Positions 17,693 through 27,800 are shown, counted from the first letter of the stretch. The stretch is DNA of 64,000 nucleotides from Flavonifractor sp. An100 (GCF_002161175.1 NZ_NFMA01000001.1:219702-283701); one strand, 5' to 3'. The notes: generated from the sequence alone by a model not told the origin. A program made the numbers and translations.

Positions 17693-18937
17693 ATGAACAG
17701 ACAGAAAAAGAGAAGTATGGTCAGCCGGTTATTGGCGTTGATGTTGGTGGCGGCTCTGGTGGTTCCTCTGTCCGGTCAAGTGCTGGTGATGCCGGCCTCC
17801 GCCGTGACCCAGGCAGAAATTAACGATCTGAAGGACGATGCGGCAGCTCTGGACGCAGAGAAAAAGGCACTCCAGGAGCAGCTGAAGGCGGTTCAGGCAG
17901 ATAAGAGCGCTGCGCAGCAAAAGAAGAGTCTGATTGAGCAGCAGATGAATGTGATTCAGGCGGAGATCGATAATATTACCGCTCAGATCAACAGCTATAA
18001 CGATTTGATTGCCCAAAAGGAAGCAGAATTGGCCGAGGCAGAAGCGGAGGAAGAAAAGCAGTACGATCTGTTCTGTCAGCGGGTGCGACTGATGGAGGAA
18101 GAGGGGGAGGTCTCCTACTGGTCCATCCTGTTTTCCTCCAGTGATTTCAACGATTTGCTGGATAGCTTTATGATGGTGGAGGAGTTCATTGAGTACGACA
18201 ACGCCCTTATGGAGCAGATCCTGGCCCTTCAGGCGCAGATTGAAGAGGATAAGAGCCAGTTGGAGCAGGCCAAGGCAGACCAGGAGGCAGCCAAGGCCAA
18301 GCAGGTGGCGGCCAAGGAAGAGCTGGCGGCCCAAGAGGCTGAGGTGGACAAGCTGATTGCCCAGATCAGCAGCCAGGAGGATGAGCTGGAGGCGGCGGAA
18401 GCCAAGCTGAAGGCAGCAGCCAATGCTATGGATGCGGAGATTAAGCGGCTGGAAAAGGAGTTGGCCGCCCAGATCTCCAATGTGGTCAGCGAGTCCGGGT
18501 TCCTGTGGCCCTTGGATGGCGGGTACAATACCATCAGTTCACTGTTTGGCTCCCGGCCCCATCCCCTTACCGGGAAGCCGAACAATCACACAGGCATTGA
18601 CATTCCGGCTCCTAGAAACACTAAAATTTACGCGGCCAAGAGCGGAGTTGTGATTACCTCCACCTATAATAGCTCCTATGGCAACTATGTGGTGGTCTCT
18701 CACAGCGACGGCACCTCCACGCTCTATGCCCACATGAATAAGCGTAATGCCACTGTGGGACAGACGGTCAAGCAGGGTGCGGTGATCGGCTATGTGGGTA
18801 CCACCGGTTCGTCTACGGGAAACCATCTGCACTTTGAAATCCGTCTGAACGGCAACCGGGTCGATCCCATTGACTACTTTAAGGACAAGACGCTGTATGT
18901 TACCTCCGGCGGAAAGAAAGTGCTGCTGGAGCACTAA
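17693..18937 (+). CDS. Coiled-coil M23 murein hydrolase (EnvC/PcsB-like FtsEX partner)
   Basis: The 414-residue exported protein has a signal peptide ending in PASA (about residue 37), a long coiled coil (about 40-265, rich in A, E, K, Q heptads) and a C-terminal LytM/M23 domain. Zinc ligands are visible: HTGID near residues 299-303 and HLHFEI near 378. The coil-plus-M23 design is that of hydrolases or activators controlled by FtsEX (EnvC in proteobacteria; compare coiled-coil PcsB/CwlO in Firmicutes). The intact metal ligands suggest an active endopeptidase rather than an EnvC-like degenerate activator. Confidence 0.93.
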   Translation: MNRQKKRSMVSRLLALMLVAALVVPLSGQVLVMPASAVTQAEINDLKDDAAALDAEKKALQEQLKAVQADKSAAQQKKSLIEQQMNVIQAEIDNITAQINSYNDLIAQKEAELAEAEAEEEKQYDLFCQRVRLMEEEGEVSYWSILFSSSDFNDLLDSFMMVEEFIEYDNALMEQILALQAQIEEDKSQLEQAKADQEAAKAKQVAAKEELAAQEAEVDKLIAQISSQEDELEAAEAKLKAAANAMDAEIKRLEKELAAQISNVVSESGFLWPLDGGYNTISSLFGSRPHPLTGKPNNHTGIDIPAPRNTKIYAAKSGVVITSTYNSSYGNYVVVSHSDGTSTLYAHMNKRNATVGQTVKQGAVIGYVGTTGSSTGNHLHFEIRLNGNRVDPIDYFKDKTLYVTSGGKKVLLEH

Positions 18938-18970
18938 AGTCTGGTACCGCAGCGGAAAACGATGCATGAA

Positions 18971-19005
18971 AAGCCCCCGGCACAATATGTGCCGGGGGCT
19001 TTTTT
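18971..19005 (+). terminator. Terminator between the M23 hydrolase and clpE (probably bidirectional)
   Basis: A perfect 13-bp stem (18971-18983 with 18989-19001), 5-base loop and T-run. The A-run on the left side (AAAAG) lets it also serve the converging clpE gene. Confidence 0.92.
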
Positions 19006-19018
19006 GACTTACAATGGA

Positions 19019-21334
19019 TTACATGGCCAGCAGCTGGATTTTTCCATCCTGGGCCAGGGCTTTTAAATGGGAAACTGGGTACTGCCAGCCCTCGATGAGG
19101 CGAACGGCTATGGCATCCTCCAGCTCCTTCTGAATAAGTCGGCGTAGGTTTCGGGCGCCGTAAGAGGCGGAGTAGGACTTTTCCACCAGGTAATCCAGCA
19201 GGGAGTCCTCCCAGGTAAAGGTAATGTTTTTCTCCTCCAATACCTGTGCCAATTCCTGAAGCATAATGAGGGCAATGCCCTTAAAGTTCTCCACGGTCAA
19301 CTGGTTGAAATAGACGATTTCATCCACACGGTTGATAAACTCCGGGCGCAGGAAATCGTTAAGGGCCTTCAAAGCCCGCTCTTTCCCCTGCTCGTTGGCG
19401 GTGCGTCCAAAGCCGACAGAGCCAACCTTGGTATTGCTGCCGGCATTTGTGGTCATAACGATGACCGTGTTCTCAAAATTCACCGTCCGGCCGTGGGCAT
19501 CGGTGATGTGGCCATCGTCCAGAATCTGAAGGAGAATATTCAGTACGTCAGGGTGGGCCTTCTCAATCTCATCAAAGAGGACGACCGAATAGGGTTTGCG
19601 GCGGATCTTCTCGGTGAGCTGTCCTGCTTCGTCGTAGCCCACATAGCCCGGGGGAGAGCCAATGATCCGGGAGACGGCGTGCTTCTCCATAAACTCGGAC
19701 ATATCCAGACGAATGAGGGATTCGGGGGTATCAAAGAGGTCGGCGGCCAGGCGCTTCACCAGCTCCGTCTTGCCGACGCCGGTGGAACCGACGAAGATAA
19801 AGGAGACAGGCTTGTGCTTGGGGCTGATCCCCACCCGGCCTCTGCGGATGGCAGCGGCCACAGCGGCGACTGCGTCATCCTGGCCAATGATATGGGTCTT
19901 GAGCCGTTCCTCCAGCTTGGCCAGGCGCTGGTACTCCTGCTCCTGAATGCGGCTGGCGGGGATATTGGTCCATAGCTCGATGACGTTGGCCAGATTTTCC
20001 TGGGTGAGAACCGGATGAGCGCTCTCTTCCAGCTCCTGCCGCTCTCCCTCCAGGCGCAGCTCCGTGCTTTTGATGGTGGCTAAACGCTGGTAGGCCTCGT
20101 CTGTAGCGGCAGCCATCATGACTTCCCGTTCCTTAGCCAGATCAGCCAGCTCCTTGTTGATGGCGCTGATCCGGGCCAGAGACTGGTTGTGGAGGTTGAC
20201 ATTGGAGCAGGCCTCGTCGATGAGGTCAATGGCCTTGTCAGGGAGGTAACGGTCGGTGATGTAGCGCTCGCTCATGGTGACCGCCAGACGGCACATTTCC
20301 TTGGAAATTGTAACCTGATGGTAGGCCTCATAATAGGGGGCAATACCCTCAATGATCTTTACGCTGTCCTGAATGGAGGGCTCCTCCACGATAACAGGCT
20401 GGAAGCGGCGCTCCAGAGCGGTGTCCTTTTCAATGTGTTTGCGGTACTCGTTGAGGGTGGTGGCGCCAATGACCTGGAGCTCTCCCCGGCTGAGGGCAGG
20501 CTTGAGGATATTGGCAGCGTTCATGGAGCCCTCGGCATCGCCCGCCCCCACAATGTTGTGGACCTCGTCAATGACCAGAATAATGTTGCCCAGCTTTCGG
20601 ATTTCCTCAATCAGGCCTTTCATCCGGCTCTCAAACTGGCCACGGAACTGTGTGCCTGCCACCAGGGCGGTGAGGTCCAGGAGATAGACCTCCTTGTCCA
20701 GCAGCTTGTAGGGTACATCACCCTGGGCAATTTTCTGGGCCAGCCCTTCGGCAATAGCGGTTTTGCCCACACCGGGCTCGCCGATGAGACAGGGGTTGTT
20801 CTTTTGCCGGCGGTTGAGGATCTGGACGACCCGTTCTACCTCCCGGTCCCGGCCAATGAGCTTATCCAACTTGCCATCCTTGGCCCTCTGGGTCAGGGAG
20901 ATGCAATAGCTGTCTAAAAATTTCCGCTTGGGCGGCTTGGGTGCACCAGCCTTGTCGCCCCGGGAGGCCTGATTTCCTTCTCCAGGGGAGGGCTGCTGAG
21001 GGGCGGGGGCGTTGCCTCCGCCGAAGAGCTGATTGAGGAAGGGGAAGGTAGCGGTGCGGCCGTCGTCCTCCTCATCGTCGTCATTTTTGGGCTGGTTCAT
21101 CAGGCCCTCCAGGCCTTCTGCCCCGCCGAAGGCGGACATCATCTCGTTCGTCAGGTTATCCAGGTCCTCGTCTGTGATGCCCATTTTCTTCATCATATCA
21201 TCAATGGGCTTGATACCCAATTCTTTGGCACATTTCAGACACAGCCCCTCGTTCCTTGAGGTGCCGTTTTCCAGTTTGGTGATAAAGATAACCGCCACAT
21301 TTTTGCCGCAGCGGCTGCACATGGTGGGTTGCAT
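19019..21334 (-). CDS. clpE: ClpE-type AAA+ unfoldase (Clp protease ATP-binding subunit)
   Basis: A hexameric ATPase that unfolds proteins for ClpP. The 771-residue protein begins with a zinc finger (C6-X2-C9 and C32-X2-C35), the mark of ClpE, instead of the Clp_N repeat of ClpC. It has two AAA+ modules with Walker A loops near residue 184 (GEPGVGKT) and near 515 (GSTGVGKT). The segment VGSVGFGRT in the second module matches the ClpP-docking loop. The start has an AAAGGAG site. No CtsR operator is seen upstream. It ends a leftward gene cluster. Confidence 0.93.
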   Translation of the reverse strand: MQPTMCSRCGKNVAVIFITKLENGTSRNEGLCLKCAKELGIKPIDDMMKKMGITDEDLDNLTNEMMSAFGGAEGLEGLMNQPKNDDDEEDDGRTATFPFLNQLFGGGNAPAPQQPSPGEGNQASRGDKAGAPKPPKRKFLDSYCISLTQRAKDGKLDKLIGRDREVERVVQILNRRQKNNPCLIGEPGVGKTAIAEGLAQKIAQGDVPYKLLDKEVYLLDLTALVAGTQFRGQFESRMKGLIEEIRKLGNIILVIDEVHNIVGAGDAEGSMNAANILKPALSRGELQVIGATTLNEYRKHIEKDTALERRFQPVIVEEPSIQDSVKIIEGIAPYYEAYHQVTISKEMCRLAVTMSERYITDRYLPDKAIDLIDEACSNVNLHNQSLARISAINKELADLAKEREVMMAAATDEAYQRLATIKSTELRLEGERQELEESAHPVLTQENLANVIELWTNIPASRIQEQEYQRLAKLEERLKTHIIGQDDAVAAVAAAIRRGRVGISPKHKPVSFIFVGSTGVGKTELVKRLAADLFDTPESLIRLDMSEFMEKHAVSRIIGSPPGYVGYDEAGQLTEKIRRKPYSVVLFDEIEKAHPDVLNILLQILDDGHITDAHGRTVNFENTVIVMTTNAGSNTKVGSVGFGRTANEQGKERALKALNDFLRPEFINRVDEIVYFNQLTVENFKGIALIMLQELAQVLEEKNITFTWEDSLLDYLVEKSYSASYGARNLRRLIQKELEDAIAVRLIEGWQYPVSHLKALAQDGKIQLLAM

Positions 21335-21409
21335 AGAGCAACACTCCTTTCAGGGGAAACTTCGCATTGGGGAGATGATACATCACAATTGTGAACTGGT
21401 CATGAACGC

Positions 21410-21431
21410 TGTCCCGTGAAATTCTGGGACA
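21410..21431 (-). other. Small inverted repeat between cvpA and clpE
   Basis: TGTCCC and GGGACA arms of 6 bp enclose 10 bases. There is no T-run, so it is not a convincing terminator; it could be an operator or an RNA-processing hairpin ahead of clpE. Confidence 0.3.
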
Positions 21432-21433
21432 AG

Positions 21434-22150
21434 TTACAGGAAAAAGGAGAGGGGATTTACGGTGCAGAAAAAGTGGAGCAAATAGGTTTGTTCCATGGCC
21501 TGCTGCGAAATAAAGCTGTCTTTTAGGAGCTGACAGGCGATAAATACCAACAGCGCGCCTTTGAATAGCCCCAAAATGCCGCCACTCCATCGGTTCAAGG
21601 TGGAGAGCACAGGCAGGCGGAAGGCCAGATCCAGAGCATGGCTGAGGAAGTACCATAGCACCAAAATTAAGATAAAGGAGACAATAAACAAAACGATTTT
21701 AGCAATTTGCTGGGCGATGTAGTCGGAAATGATCCGGGTCGCGTTGGCTGTGGCAGCCACCAGCCCCTGGTCAATGGACTTCTGGATGGCCTCAGCAAAG
21801 CCGCGGAAAAACTTCGACTGGCTCAACTCGGCCAAAAGCTCTTCCAAAGAGGGGTCCTGACTGTTTTCATCGGGGGTAAGGGAAGGAGCATCCTCGCTGG
21901 CAGGAAGGGAGGATGAGGCATCTGTTTGGACTTGGTCGGTGACGACCTGCTGGATGCTGGACTCGATCATGGGGCGGATGGCCTGGCTTACTGGCCCTGC
22001 CAGCATATTGGAGACCAGGGAGGCTCCGATGAAGGCGACAAAGATGGCCAAAAATCCGCATAAAGTCAGGACAAAGCCCTTTCGGTAACCGCGCCACAGG
22101 GCGATTAGAAGCAGAACGGCAATTACAGCGTCAAAAATAAGATACGTCAT
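21434..22150 (-). CDS. CvpA family membrane protein
   Basis: The 238-residue protein has the CvpA layout: an N-terminal helix pair (IFDAVIAVLLLIALWRGYRKGFVLTL, with the conserved RG-x-KG turn), a third helix, a polar loop of about 90 residues and a C-terminal pair of helices. The family is linked to colicin V export in Escherichia coli and to stress and envelope functions elsewhere. The long acidic, serine-rich loop (about residues 80-115) is typical of Firmicutes members. It lies between a DUF5711 gene and clpE in the same direction. Confidence 0.85.
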   Translation of the reverse strand: MTYLIFDAVIAVLLLIALWRGYRKGFVLTLCGFLAIFVAFIGASLVSNMLAGPVSQAIRPMIESSIQQVVTDQVQTDASSSLPASEDAPSLTPDENSQDPSLEELLAELSQSKFFRGFAEAIQKSIDQGLVAATANATRIISDYIAQQIAKIVLFIVSFILILVLWYFLSHALDLAFRLPVLSTLNRWSGGILGLFKGALLVFIACQLLKDSFISQQAMEQTYLLHFFCTVNPLSFFL

Positions 22151-22186
22151 AGGGTTCCTCCATAGGCTGCAAAGGGTGGAAAGGGA

Positions 22187-23356
22187 TCAGTTGGGAATAT
22201 AGAGCCAAGCCTGTTGGGCATCGGCCAACATAGCGGAGCCATCAGAAGCGAGGGCGGTATAGCGGGCCCCCTGGGTAGCGGATAATGTGGAGTAGGGCTG
22301 CAGGTCCTTGGTGTAGATGGTCAGACCACTGCCGGTAAGCAGAGAGCAATAGTTTCCGGCGCTGTCAAAATCCAGGACCTGAACAGAGAGATCTTGAGAA
22401 GCAATCACAGAGCCGTCACTGGAGATGGTGAGCACTTGGGAGGCCGCTCCGGCCCGATAGCGCCCCAGAAGCAGGAATGCGTATCCGTCTCCGCCAAGGG
22501 CATAGCCCTTCAGATAGGTGTTGGCAAAGGAGTAGGTCTGTACACTCTGGTCATCGGTGGAAATGGCCACCAGCCGGTCCTCACCCAGGGCCCAGAGGGT
22601 TTGGGACTCATAGTCCAGTTCCAGTACAGCCATGTTACTCAGGTCCACCTGGGCGCTGGGCTCCTTCTTATCCACAGGATAGAAAAGAATCTGACTTTTG
22701 AATGCTCCGTTCTCCTGGTTGATGGTCACCAGGGCGACGGTTTTGCAGTCAGGAGAAATTGCGGCATCGATGACAAAGGTGGAGGAGAGCTGGATGCTGA
22801 TGACCTCACTCCCCTGGCTGTTGTATACGGTGACCGCCCCCTTAAATCCGCTCTGCTGGGCGGTGACGGCCAGCCAGCCGCTGTTGTTGACCCGGGCGGA
22901 GAGCAGATCACCGCCCCCCGACAGGGACAGGTCAAAGACCTCCTGTGTGCCCCGGAACAGGAACAGGGAGGCGTCGCCGGCATCGTAGACAACGCCTGCT
23001 TTCTCTGAGGCGGACAGCACCGGGTGCTCCATAGCTACAATCTCCTCGGCATAGGACTCCCCGGAGAAGGAGTAGTAATGGGCGCCGGCGGTGGAGGAGA
23101 GGAGAATCCCATTTTCCAGGTAATCGATGGAGAGCTGGTCACCTCCGGCGTGGGTAAAGGGGGCCGCCTGGCCGGTGTCGCTGGTCTCCAGAGAGCGGTA
23201 GGACAGCCACCGCTTCAAAGCGTCCAGGTTAAAGCGGTCCCGGTAGACTACCAGGACCAGGGCGCCCAGGACCAGAGCGGCGGTGAGAAGAAAGGCCAAC
23301 AGGCGGACAAAAATATTTGATTTTTTCGGCTTTTGTGCCGGTGCTTCCTTGGCCAT
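22187..23356 (-). CDS. DUF5711 family membrane-anchored beta-propeller-like protein
   Basis: The 389-residue protein has a basic cytoplasmic tail, one membrane helix (about residues 17-41) and an extracellular region of repeated four-strand units (for example GGDLLSARVNNSGWLAVTAQ and PDCKTVALVTINQENGAF) suggesting a beta propeller. The family is common in Oscillospiraceae and its function is unknown. It lies 15 bases after truA and just before cvpA in what looks like one operon. Confidence 0.8.
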   Translation of the reverse strand: MAKEAPAQKPKKSNIFVRLLAFLLTAALVLGALVLVVYRDRFNLDALKRWLSYRSLETSDTGQAAPFTHAGGDQLSIDYLENGILLSSTAGAHYYSFSGESYAEEIVAMEHPVLSASEKAGVVYDAGDASLFLFRGTQEVFDLSLSGGGDLLSARVNNSGWLAVTAQQSGFKGAVTVYNSQGSEVISIQLSSTFVIDAAISPDCKTVALVTINQENGAFKSQILFYPVDKKEPSAQVDLSNMAVLELDYESQTLWALGEDRLVAISTDDQSVQTYSFANTYLKGYALGGDGYAFLLLGRYRAGAASQVLTISSDGSVIASQDLSVQVLDFDSAGNYCSLLTGSGLTIYTKDLQPYSTLSATQGARYTALASDGSAMLADAQQAWLYIPN

Positions 23357-23371
23357 ACGATCGCTCCTGTG

Positions 23372-24124
23372 TTATAAAACGTCCTCGTCGTACCACAGCT
23401 TGGTCATGTAAAGACCGCCGGGTGGTACGGTGGGGCCGGCCAACGTGCGGTTGCCCGAGTCTAAAATGAGAGGAATATCCTCCGGGGACAATTTTCCCTC
23501 TGCGGCGTAGACGATGGTGCCCACCATGGCCCGGACCATATTGTAGAGAAAGCCGTTGGCACACACCTTACACTCTATCAGGTCTTCCCTGCGGGATACG
23601 TCGAAGTAGTAGACGGTGCGCACTGTGGTTTTGGTCTCAGTGCCCACAGAACGGACGGCACGGAAGTCGTGGGTGCCCACAAATTGGGCTGCCGCCCGGG
23701 CCATGACGGTCTCATCCAGGTGCTTGGAGTAAAACCAGGCCCGGTCCACATAGAAGGGGTTACCCAGGCGGGAGTTGTAGATGCGGTAGGTATATTCTTT
23801 TCGATGGCAGGAGCCGATGGCGTTAAATTCCATGGGCACCTGGGTGGCCTTGACCACCACGATATCATTGGGCAGGCGGGTGTTGACCGCCAGAGGAATG
23901 CGGTCGCAGGGGATGGCGGAGGTGGTGCGGAAATTAGCCACATAGGTCTCCGCATGGACTCCGGCGTCGGTGCGGCCTGCCCCGGTACATTTTACCCGGT
24001 GGCATACCACAGTGGCCAGGGCCTTTTCCAACGTCTCCGCCACAGATATTGCGTTTTTCTGCACCTGCCAGCCGTGGTAGGCGGTGCCGTTATACATCAA
24101 TTTCAGGGCGATGTTTCGCTCCAT
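23372..24124 (-). CDS. truA: tRNA pseudouridine(38-40) synthase TruA
   Basis: It converts uridines 38-40 of tRNA anticodon arms to pseudouridine. The 250-residue protein begins NIALKLMYNGTAYHGWQ, the family N-terminus, and has the catalytic motif GRTDAGVHA with its invariant aspartate. The later motifs FLYNMVRAMVGTI are also conserved. The start at 24124 excludes a non-conserved upstream extension. Its place directly after ecfT matches the widespread ecfA1-ecfA2-ecfT-truA order of Firmicutes. Confidence 0.96.
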   Translation of the reverse strand: MERNIALKLMYNGTAYHGWQVQKNAISVAETLEKALATVVCHRVKCTGAGRTDAGVHAETYVANFRTTSAIPCDRIPLAVNTRLPNDIVVVKATQVPMEFNAIGSCHRKEYTYRIYNSRLGNPFYVDRAWFYSKHLDETVMARAAAQFVGTHDFRAVRSVGTETKTTVRTVYYFDVSRREDLIECKVCANGFLYNMVRAMVGTIVYAAEGKLSPEDIPLILDSGNRTLAGPTVPPGGLYMTKLWYDEDVL

Positions 24125-24147
24125 AAAATCACCCCATATTTTGTCAA

Positions 24148-24957
24148 TCAGTAGCCGAAATGGCCCAGTACCCCAACTAGCACCGTGATGACCAGGAAGA
24201 AGGCCAGAGCGGCGTAGTCGATGCCCTGATACCGCAGCTGGCGCAGACGGGTGCGGCCTTCTCCGCCGTGGTAGCAGCGGCACTCCATAGCCACGGCCAG
24301 TTCGTCGGCCCGGCGGAAAGCGGAGATAAACAGGGGCACCAGCAGGGGGATCAGCGCCTTGGCCCGCTGGATCAGATTGCCGCTTTCAAAGTCTGCGCCC
24401 CGAGCCCGCTGGGCAGACATAATTTTGTCCGTCTCCTCGATAAGGGTGGGAATAAAGCGCAGAGCGATGGACATCATCATGGCCAGCTCGTGAACGGGGA
24501 CGTGGATCTTTTTCAGCGGGTTCATCAGAGACTCCAGTCCATCTGTCAAAAGGATGGGGGAGGTGGTATAGGTGAGCAGGAAGGTGCCGGCAATGAGCAT
24601 CATAATGCGCACCACCATGAAAAACGCGTTGAGGATTCCTTCCAGTGTAATGGTGAAAATCCACACCTGGACCAGCACATGGGTGCCGGGGGTGTAGAAT
24701 AGATTCAGTACAGCAGTAAAGATAGCAATAAACAAAACGGGTTTCAGGCCCCGGAGGATGGATTTTAGGGGTACGTGGGAGATGGCGATGGACAGTCCCA
24801 GTACAGCTACCATAATTGCGTAGGTATAGAAATAGTCGGCCAGGAACAGGGCCACAATGTATAAGGTGACCGCAATAAGTTTGGTGCGGGGGTCCAGGCG
24901 GTGGACCAGGGAATGGCCGGGGAAGTACTGTCCCAGCGTAATGTCCTTCAGCGCCAT
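24148..24957 (-). CDS. ecfT: ECF transporter transmembrane subunit EcfT
   Basis: The scaffold membrane subunit of group II energy-coupling-factor transporters, which pairs two ATPases with various vitamin-binding S subunits. The 269-residue protein starts with the conserved GQYFPGHSLVHRLDPRTKL segment, has about five membrane helices and shows the coupling motif QRARGADFESG plus the later EYRCYHGG-like coupling helix (here ECRCYHGG). Its stop codon abuts the ecfA2 gene, so translation is probably coupled. Confidence 0.95.
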   Translation of the reverse strand: MALKDITLGQYFPGHSLVHRLDPRTKLIAVTLYIVALFLADYFYTYAIMVAVLGLSIAISHVPLKSILRGLKPVLFIAIFTAVLNLFYTPGTHVLVQVWIFTITLEGILNAFFMVVRIMMLIAGTFLLTYTTSPILLTDGLESLMNPLKKIHVPVHELAMMMSIALRFIPTLIEETDKIMSAQRARGADFESGNLIQRAKALIPLLVPLFISAFRRADELAVAMECRCYHGGEGRTRLRQLRYQGIDYAALAFFLVITVLVGVLGHFGY

Positions 24958-25821
24958 TTACACCGCCCCCTTTCCCAGCTTGGCCAGAAGGGCGTCTCTG
25001 GCCTGCTCCACGGTATAGACCGACGGGTCAATGTCCACACCCAGCTGGCGCAACCGGTGGAATACCCGGGTCATCTGGGGGACGCCCAGTCCCATCTGTT
25101 CCAGCTCGTCTCCATGGCGGAAGACCTCCCGGGGCGTGCCCTGGAAGGGGATGTGTCCGTCGTTGACCACCACCAGCCGGTCCACGGAGCGGGCCACCTC
25201 CTCCATGGAGTGGGAGACCAGGATGACCGTGGCGTTGTGGAACTGATGGTAATCCCGAATGTTACTTAAAATAGACTCAACCCCCACCGGGTCCAGTCCG
25301 GCCGTGGGCTCGTCCAAAATGAGCACCTTGGGCTCCATGGCGATGACTCCGGCGATGGCTACCCGTCGTTTCTGTCCCCCCGAGAGCTCAAAGGGGGATT
25401 TGTCCAGCTGGTCGTCCCGCAGGCCCACAAAGTAGGCCGACTGACGCACCCGGCGGTCAATTTCTTTTTCGTCCAGACCCATGTTTTTCGGTCCAAAGGC
25501 AATGTCCTTGTACACCGTCTCCTCAAAGAGCTGGTACTCGGGATATTGGAACACCAACCCCACCTGGAACCGGGTCAGCCGGGTGCGTTTGGGGTCGCTC
25601 CAGATATCCTCCCCCTGAAAAAGCACCTGGCCGGAGGTGGGTTTCAGCAGGCCGTTCAGATGCTGGATGAGGGTGGACTTTCCCGAACCGGTGTGGCCGA
25701 TGATGCCCAGATACTCCCCCCGGTAGGCGGAGAAATCCACATTCAGCAGCGCGGAGCGCTCAAAGGGAGTGCCAGCGGAGTAAGTATGGGTGAGCTGTTT
25801 GGTCTCGATGATTGTATCCAT
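24958..25821 (-). CDS. ecfA2: ECF transporter ATPase EcfA2
   Basis: One of the paired ATPases that power vitamin uptake through EcfT. The 287-residue protein has Walker A GHTGSGKST, the Q-loop in FQYPEYQLF, signature LSGGQKRRVAIAG and Walker B ILDEPTAGLDP. The TAGLDP form is that usually seen in EcfA2 (EcfA1 has TAMLDP). It sits 74 bases after ecfA1 and touches ecfT. No S-component gene is in this cluster, as expected for a shared module. Confidence 0.93.
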   Translation of the reverse strand: MDTIIETKQLTHTYSAGTPFERSALLNVDFSAYRGEYLGIIGHTGSGKSTLIQHLNGLLKPTSGQVLFQGEDIWSDPKRTRLTRFQVGLVFQYPEYQLFEETVYKDIAFGPKNMGLDEKEIDRRVRQSAYFVGLRDDQLDKSPFELSGGQKRRVAIAGVIAMEPKVLILDEPTAGLDPVGVESILSNIRDYHQFHNATVILVSHSMEEVARSVDRLVVVNDGHIPFQGTPREVFRHGDELEQMGLGVPQMTRVFHRLRQLGVDIDPSVYTVEQARDALLAKLGKGAV

Positions 25822-25851
25822 TCCTGTTACGTCCTTTTCCTAGTGGTGCCT

Positions 25852-25870
25852 GCCTGTTCACGGGGAACAG
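25852..25870 (-). other. Inverted repeat between ecfA1 and ecfA2
   Basis: Perfect 7-bp arms CCTGTTC/GAACAGG around a 5-base loop in the 74-base gap. There is no T-run; it may stabilise or process the mRNA. Confidence 0.3.
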
Positions 25871-25895
25871 GTCACGCCCGGATGGGGCTTTCCCT

Positions 25896-26765
25896 TTACA
25901 GGCTTTTACCTGAGGGATGTTCCGTGAGCAAGTAATAGAGCGTTTGGGCGCACTCCTCGTCGCTCAGTGCGTCCAGGGGCACATCCCATCCCGCCTGGCG
26001 CAGCTCCCACAAAAGTTGGGTGGTCTGGGGGACGGTGAGGCCCACCGCCTTCAATCCCTCCACGTCGGAAAACACCTCTTTGGGTGTCCCGTCCGCCACC
26101 ACCTTGCCTTTGGCCATTACAACCAGCCGGTCGGCCTGGGCGGCCTCGTCCATATGGTGGGTGATCAAGACCACTGTGACACCCCGCTCCCGGTTCAAGG
26201 TCTTGATGGTGCGCAGAACATCAGCCCGGCCGATGGGGTCCAGCATGGCGGTGGGCTCATCCAGCACGATGCACCGGGGCTGCATAGCGATCACGCCTGC
26301 AATGGCAATGCGCTGCTTCTGGCCCCCGGAGAGCAGGTGGGGGGCGTGCTCCCGAAATTCATACATCCCCACCGCTTTCAGCGCGTCGTCCACCCGGCGG
26401 CGAATCTCCTCGGGAGGGACGCCTAAGTTTTCCGGGGCAAAGGCCACGTCCTCCTCCACCACATTGGCCACGATCTGGTTGTCCGGGTTCTGGAACACCA
26501 TGCCCACCGTCCGGCGGATGTCCATCAGGCGCTCATCGTCAGCGGTGTCAATTCCGTCCACATAGACGGTCCCGCCTGAGGGGAGAAGGATGGCGTTCAT
26601 GTGCTTGGCCAGAGTGGATTTTCCGCTGCCGTTGTGGCCCAGCACAGCCACGAAGGAGCCCTCCTCAATCCCTAACGTGACCCCATCCAGGACCACAGGG
26701 GCCACTCCCTCGGCGGTGGTGTAGGAGAAGTGGATGTCATCGGTATAAATGATGTTGTTTTTCAT
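25896..26765 (-). CDS. ecfA1: ECF transporter ATPase EcfA1
   Basis: The partner ATPase of EcfA2. The 289-residue protein has Walker A GHNGSGKST, FQNPDNQIV at the Q-loop, signature LSGGQKQRIAIAG and Walker B VLDEPTAMLDP. ATG 26765 gives the normal N-terminus; an upstream in-frame codon at 26780 lacks support. The methyltransferase gene ends upstream in the same direction, so the whole block probably shares a promoter at 27710-27739. Confidence 0.94.
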   Translation of the reverse strand: MKNNIIYTDDIHFSYTTAEGVAPVVLDGVTLGIEEGSFVAVLGHNGSGKSTLAKHMNAILLPSGGTVYVDGIDTADDERLMDIRRTVGMVFQNPDNQIVANVVEEDVAFAPENLGVPPEEIRRRVDDALKAVGMYEFREHAPHLLSGGQKQRIAIAGVIAMQPRCIVLDEPTAMLDPIGRADVLRTIKTLNRERGVTVVLITHHMDEAAQADRLVVMAKGKVVADGTPKEVFSDVEGLKAVGLTVPQTTQLLWELRQAGWDVPLDALSDEECAQTLYYLLTEHPSGKSL

Positions 26766-26798
26766 GGGCGTAAGCCTCAACTTTATTGAAATTGGGGG

Positions 26799-27665
26799 TC
26801 AGGGCTCCCAAACCCAACGGCCGGTGGCACCGCAGGGAAGGGCCAGGCCGGTCTGGGTGACGGGGAGACCCAACTCATCGGAGGTGGTGTGGCCACCGAA
26901 CTTTTTGGAGATCAACGTCTCCAGGATATAAGTGACCACGCTGGGGGCAAGGCCGGTGGTATAGGAATTGAGAATGATGAACAGGGGCTGATCGGACAAT
27001 ACCCCTGATACCAGCTCCACAAAGGGGTAGAGGTTTTCTTCCAGCTTCCACACCTCGCCGGTGGGGCCTCGGCCGTAGGAGGGGGGGTCCATGATGATGG
27101 CGTCATAACGGCGGCCACGGCGAATTTCCCGCTCCACAAATTTGGCACAGTCGTCCACGATCCAGCGGATGGGGGCGTCTTCCAGACCGGAGCTCTTGGC
27201 GTTTTCCCGGGCCCACTGGACCATACCCTTGGCCGCGTCCACATGACAGACGCTGGCCCCGGCGGCGGCGCAGGCCACCGTGGCTCCCCCTGTGTAGGCA
27301 AAGAGATTGAGTACATTTATCGGCCGTCCGGCCTTCCGAATCTGCTCCCGGGCAAAGTCCCAGTTGGCGGCTTGTTCCGGAAACAGGCCAGTGTGTTTGA
27401 AATTCATGGGCTTGATGTTAAAGGTTAAATCCCGGTAGGACACCGTCCAGCGCTCCGGCATGGACTTGTTCTGCCACTGCCCGCCCCCGGTGGAGGAGCG
27501 GGCGTACCGGCCTGCATTGACCTTCCAGCCCGGATGGCGCCGGGGCGTATTCCAAATGGCCTGGGGATCGGGGCGGACCAGAAGTTGGGTTCCCCAGCGC
27601 TCCAGTTTTTCCCCCCGACCGCAGTCGATGAGTTCATAGTCTTTCCACTGATCGGACAGCCACAT
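26799..27665 (-). CDS. Class I SAM-dependent methyltransferase (RlmI-like, probable rRNA methyltransferase)
   Basis: The 288-residue protein has an N-terminal region lacking an obvious PUA domain, then a Rossmann methyltransferase: NLFAYTGGATVACAAAGA as the SAM-binding motif I, HVDAAKGMVQWA as the next acidic motif and DPPSYGRG as the catalytic DPPY-like motif. This pattern is shared with RlmI/RlmK 23S rRNA cytosine or guanine methyltransferases. The exact base modified is unknown. ATG 27665 is preferred over GTG 27674 because of spacing to an AGGTGAGG site. Confidence 0.85.
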   Translation of the reverse strand: MWLSDQWKDYELIDCGRGEKLERWGTQLLVRPDPQAIWNTPRRHPGWKVNAGRYARSSTGGGQWQNKSMPERWTVSYRDLTFNIKPMNFKHTGLFPEQAANWDFAREQIRKAGRPINVLNLFAYTGGATVACAAAGASVCHVDAAKGMVQWARENAKSSGLEDAPIRWIVDDCAKFVEREIRRGRRYDAIIMDPPSYGRGPTGEVWKLEENLYPFVELVSGVLSDQPLFIILNSYTTGLAPSVVTYILETLISKKFGGHTTSDELGLPVTQTGLALPCGATGRWVWEP

Positions 27666-27709
27666 AGTGGGCACACCTCACCTATCATAAAAACAATTCA
27701 AACTAAGTT

Positions 27710-27739
27710 AGTATATCATCCCGGGCGGGGTTCCGTCAA
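27710..27739 (-). promoter_or_regulatory. Promoter of the methyltransferase-ecf-truA cluster
   Basis: On the minus strand TTGACG (27739-27734), 18-bp spacer and TATACT (27715-27710). It is the only visible promoter for the leftward block down to clpE. Confidence 0.65.
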
Positions 27740-27800
27740 CGAATTTAGAGGAAGTTGCCTGGGGAAAAAGGGGGTGGAGGGAAGATTCCATGGGAAACGA

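Noticed and set aside
21335..21433. CtsR operator upstream of clpE
   Set aside because: No tandem GGTCAAA-type heptamers were found; only a 6-bp inverted repeat is visible.
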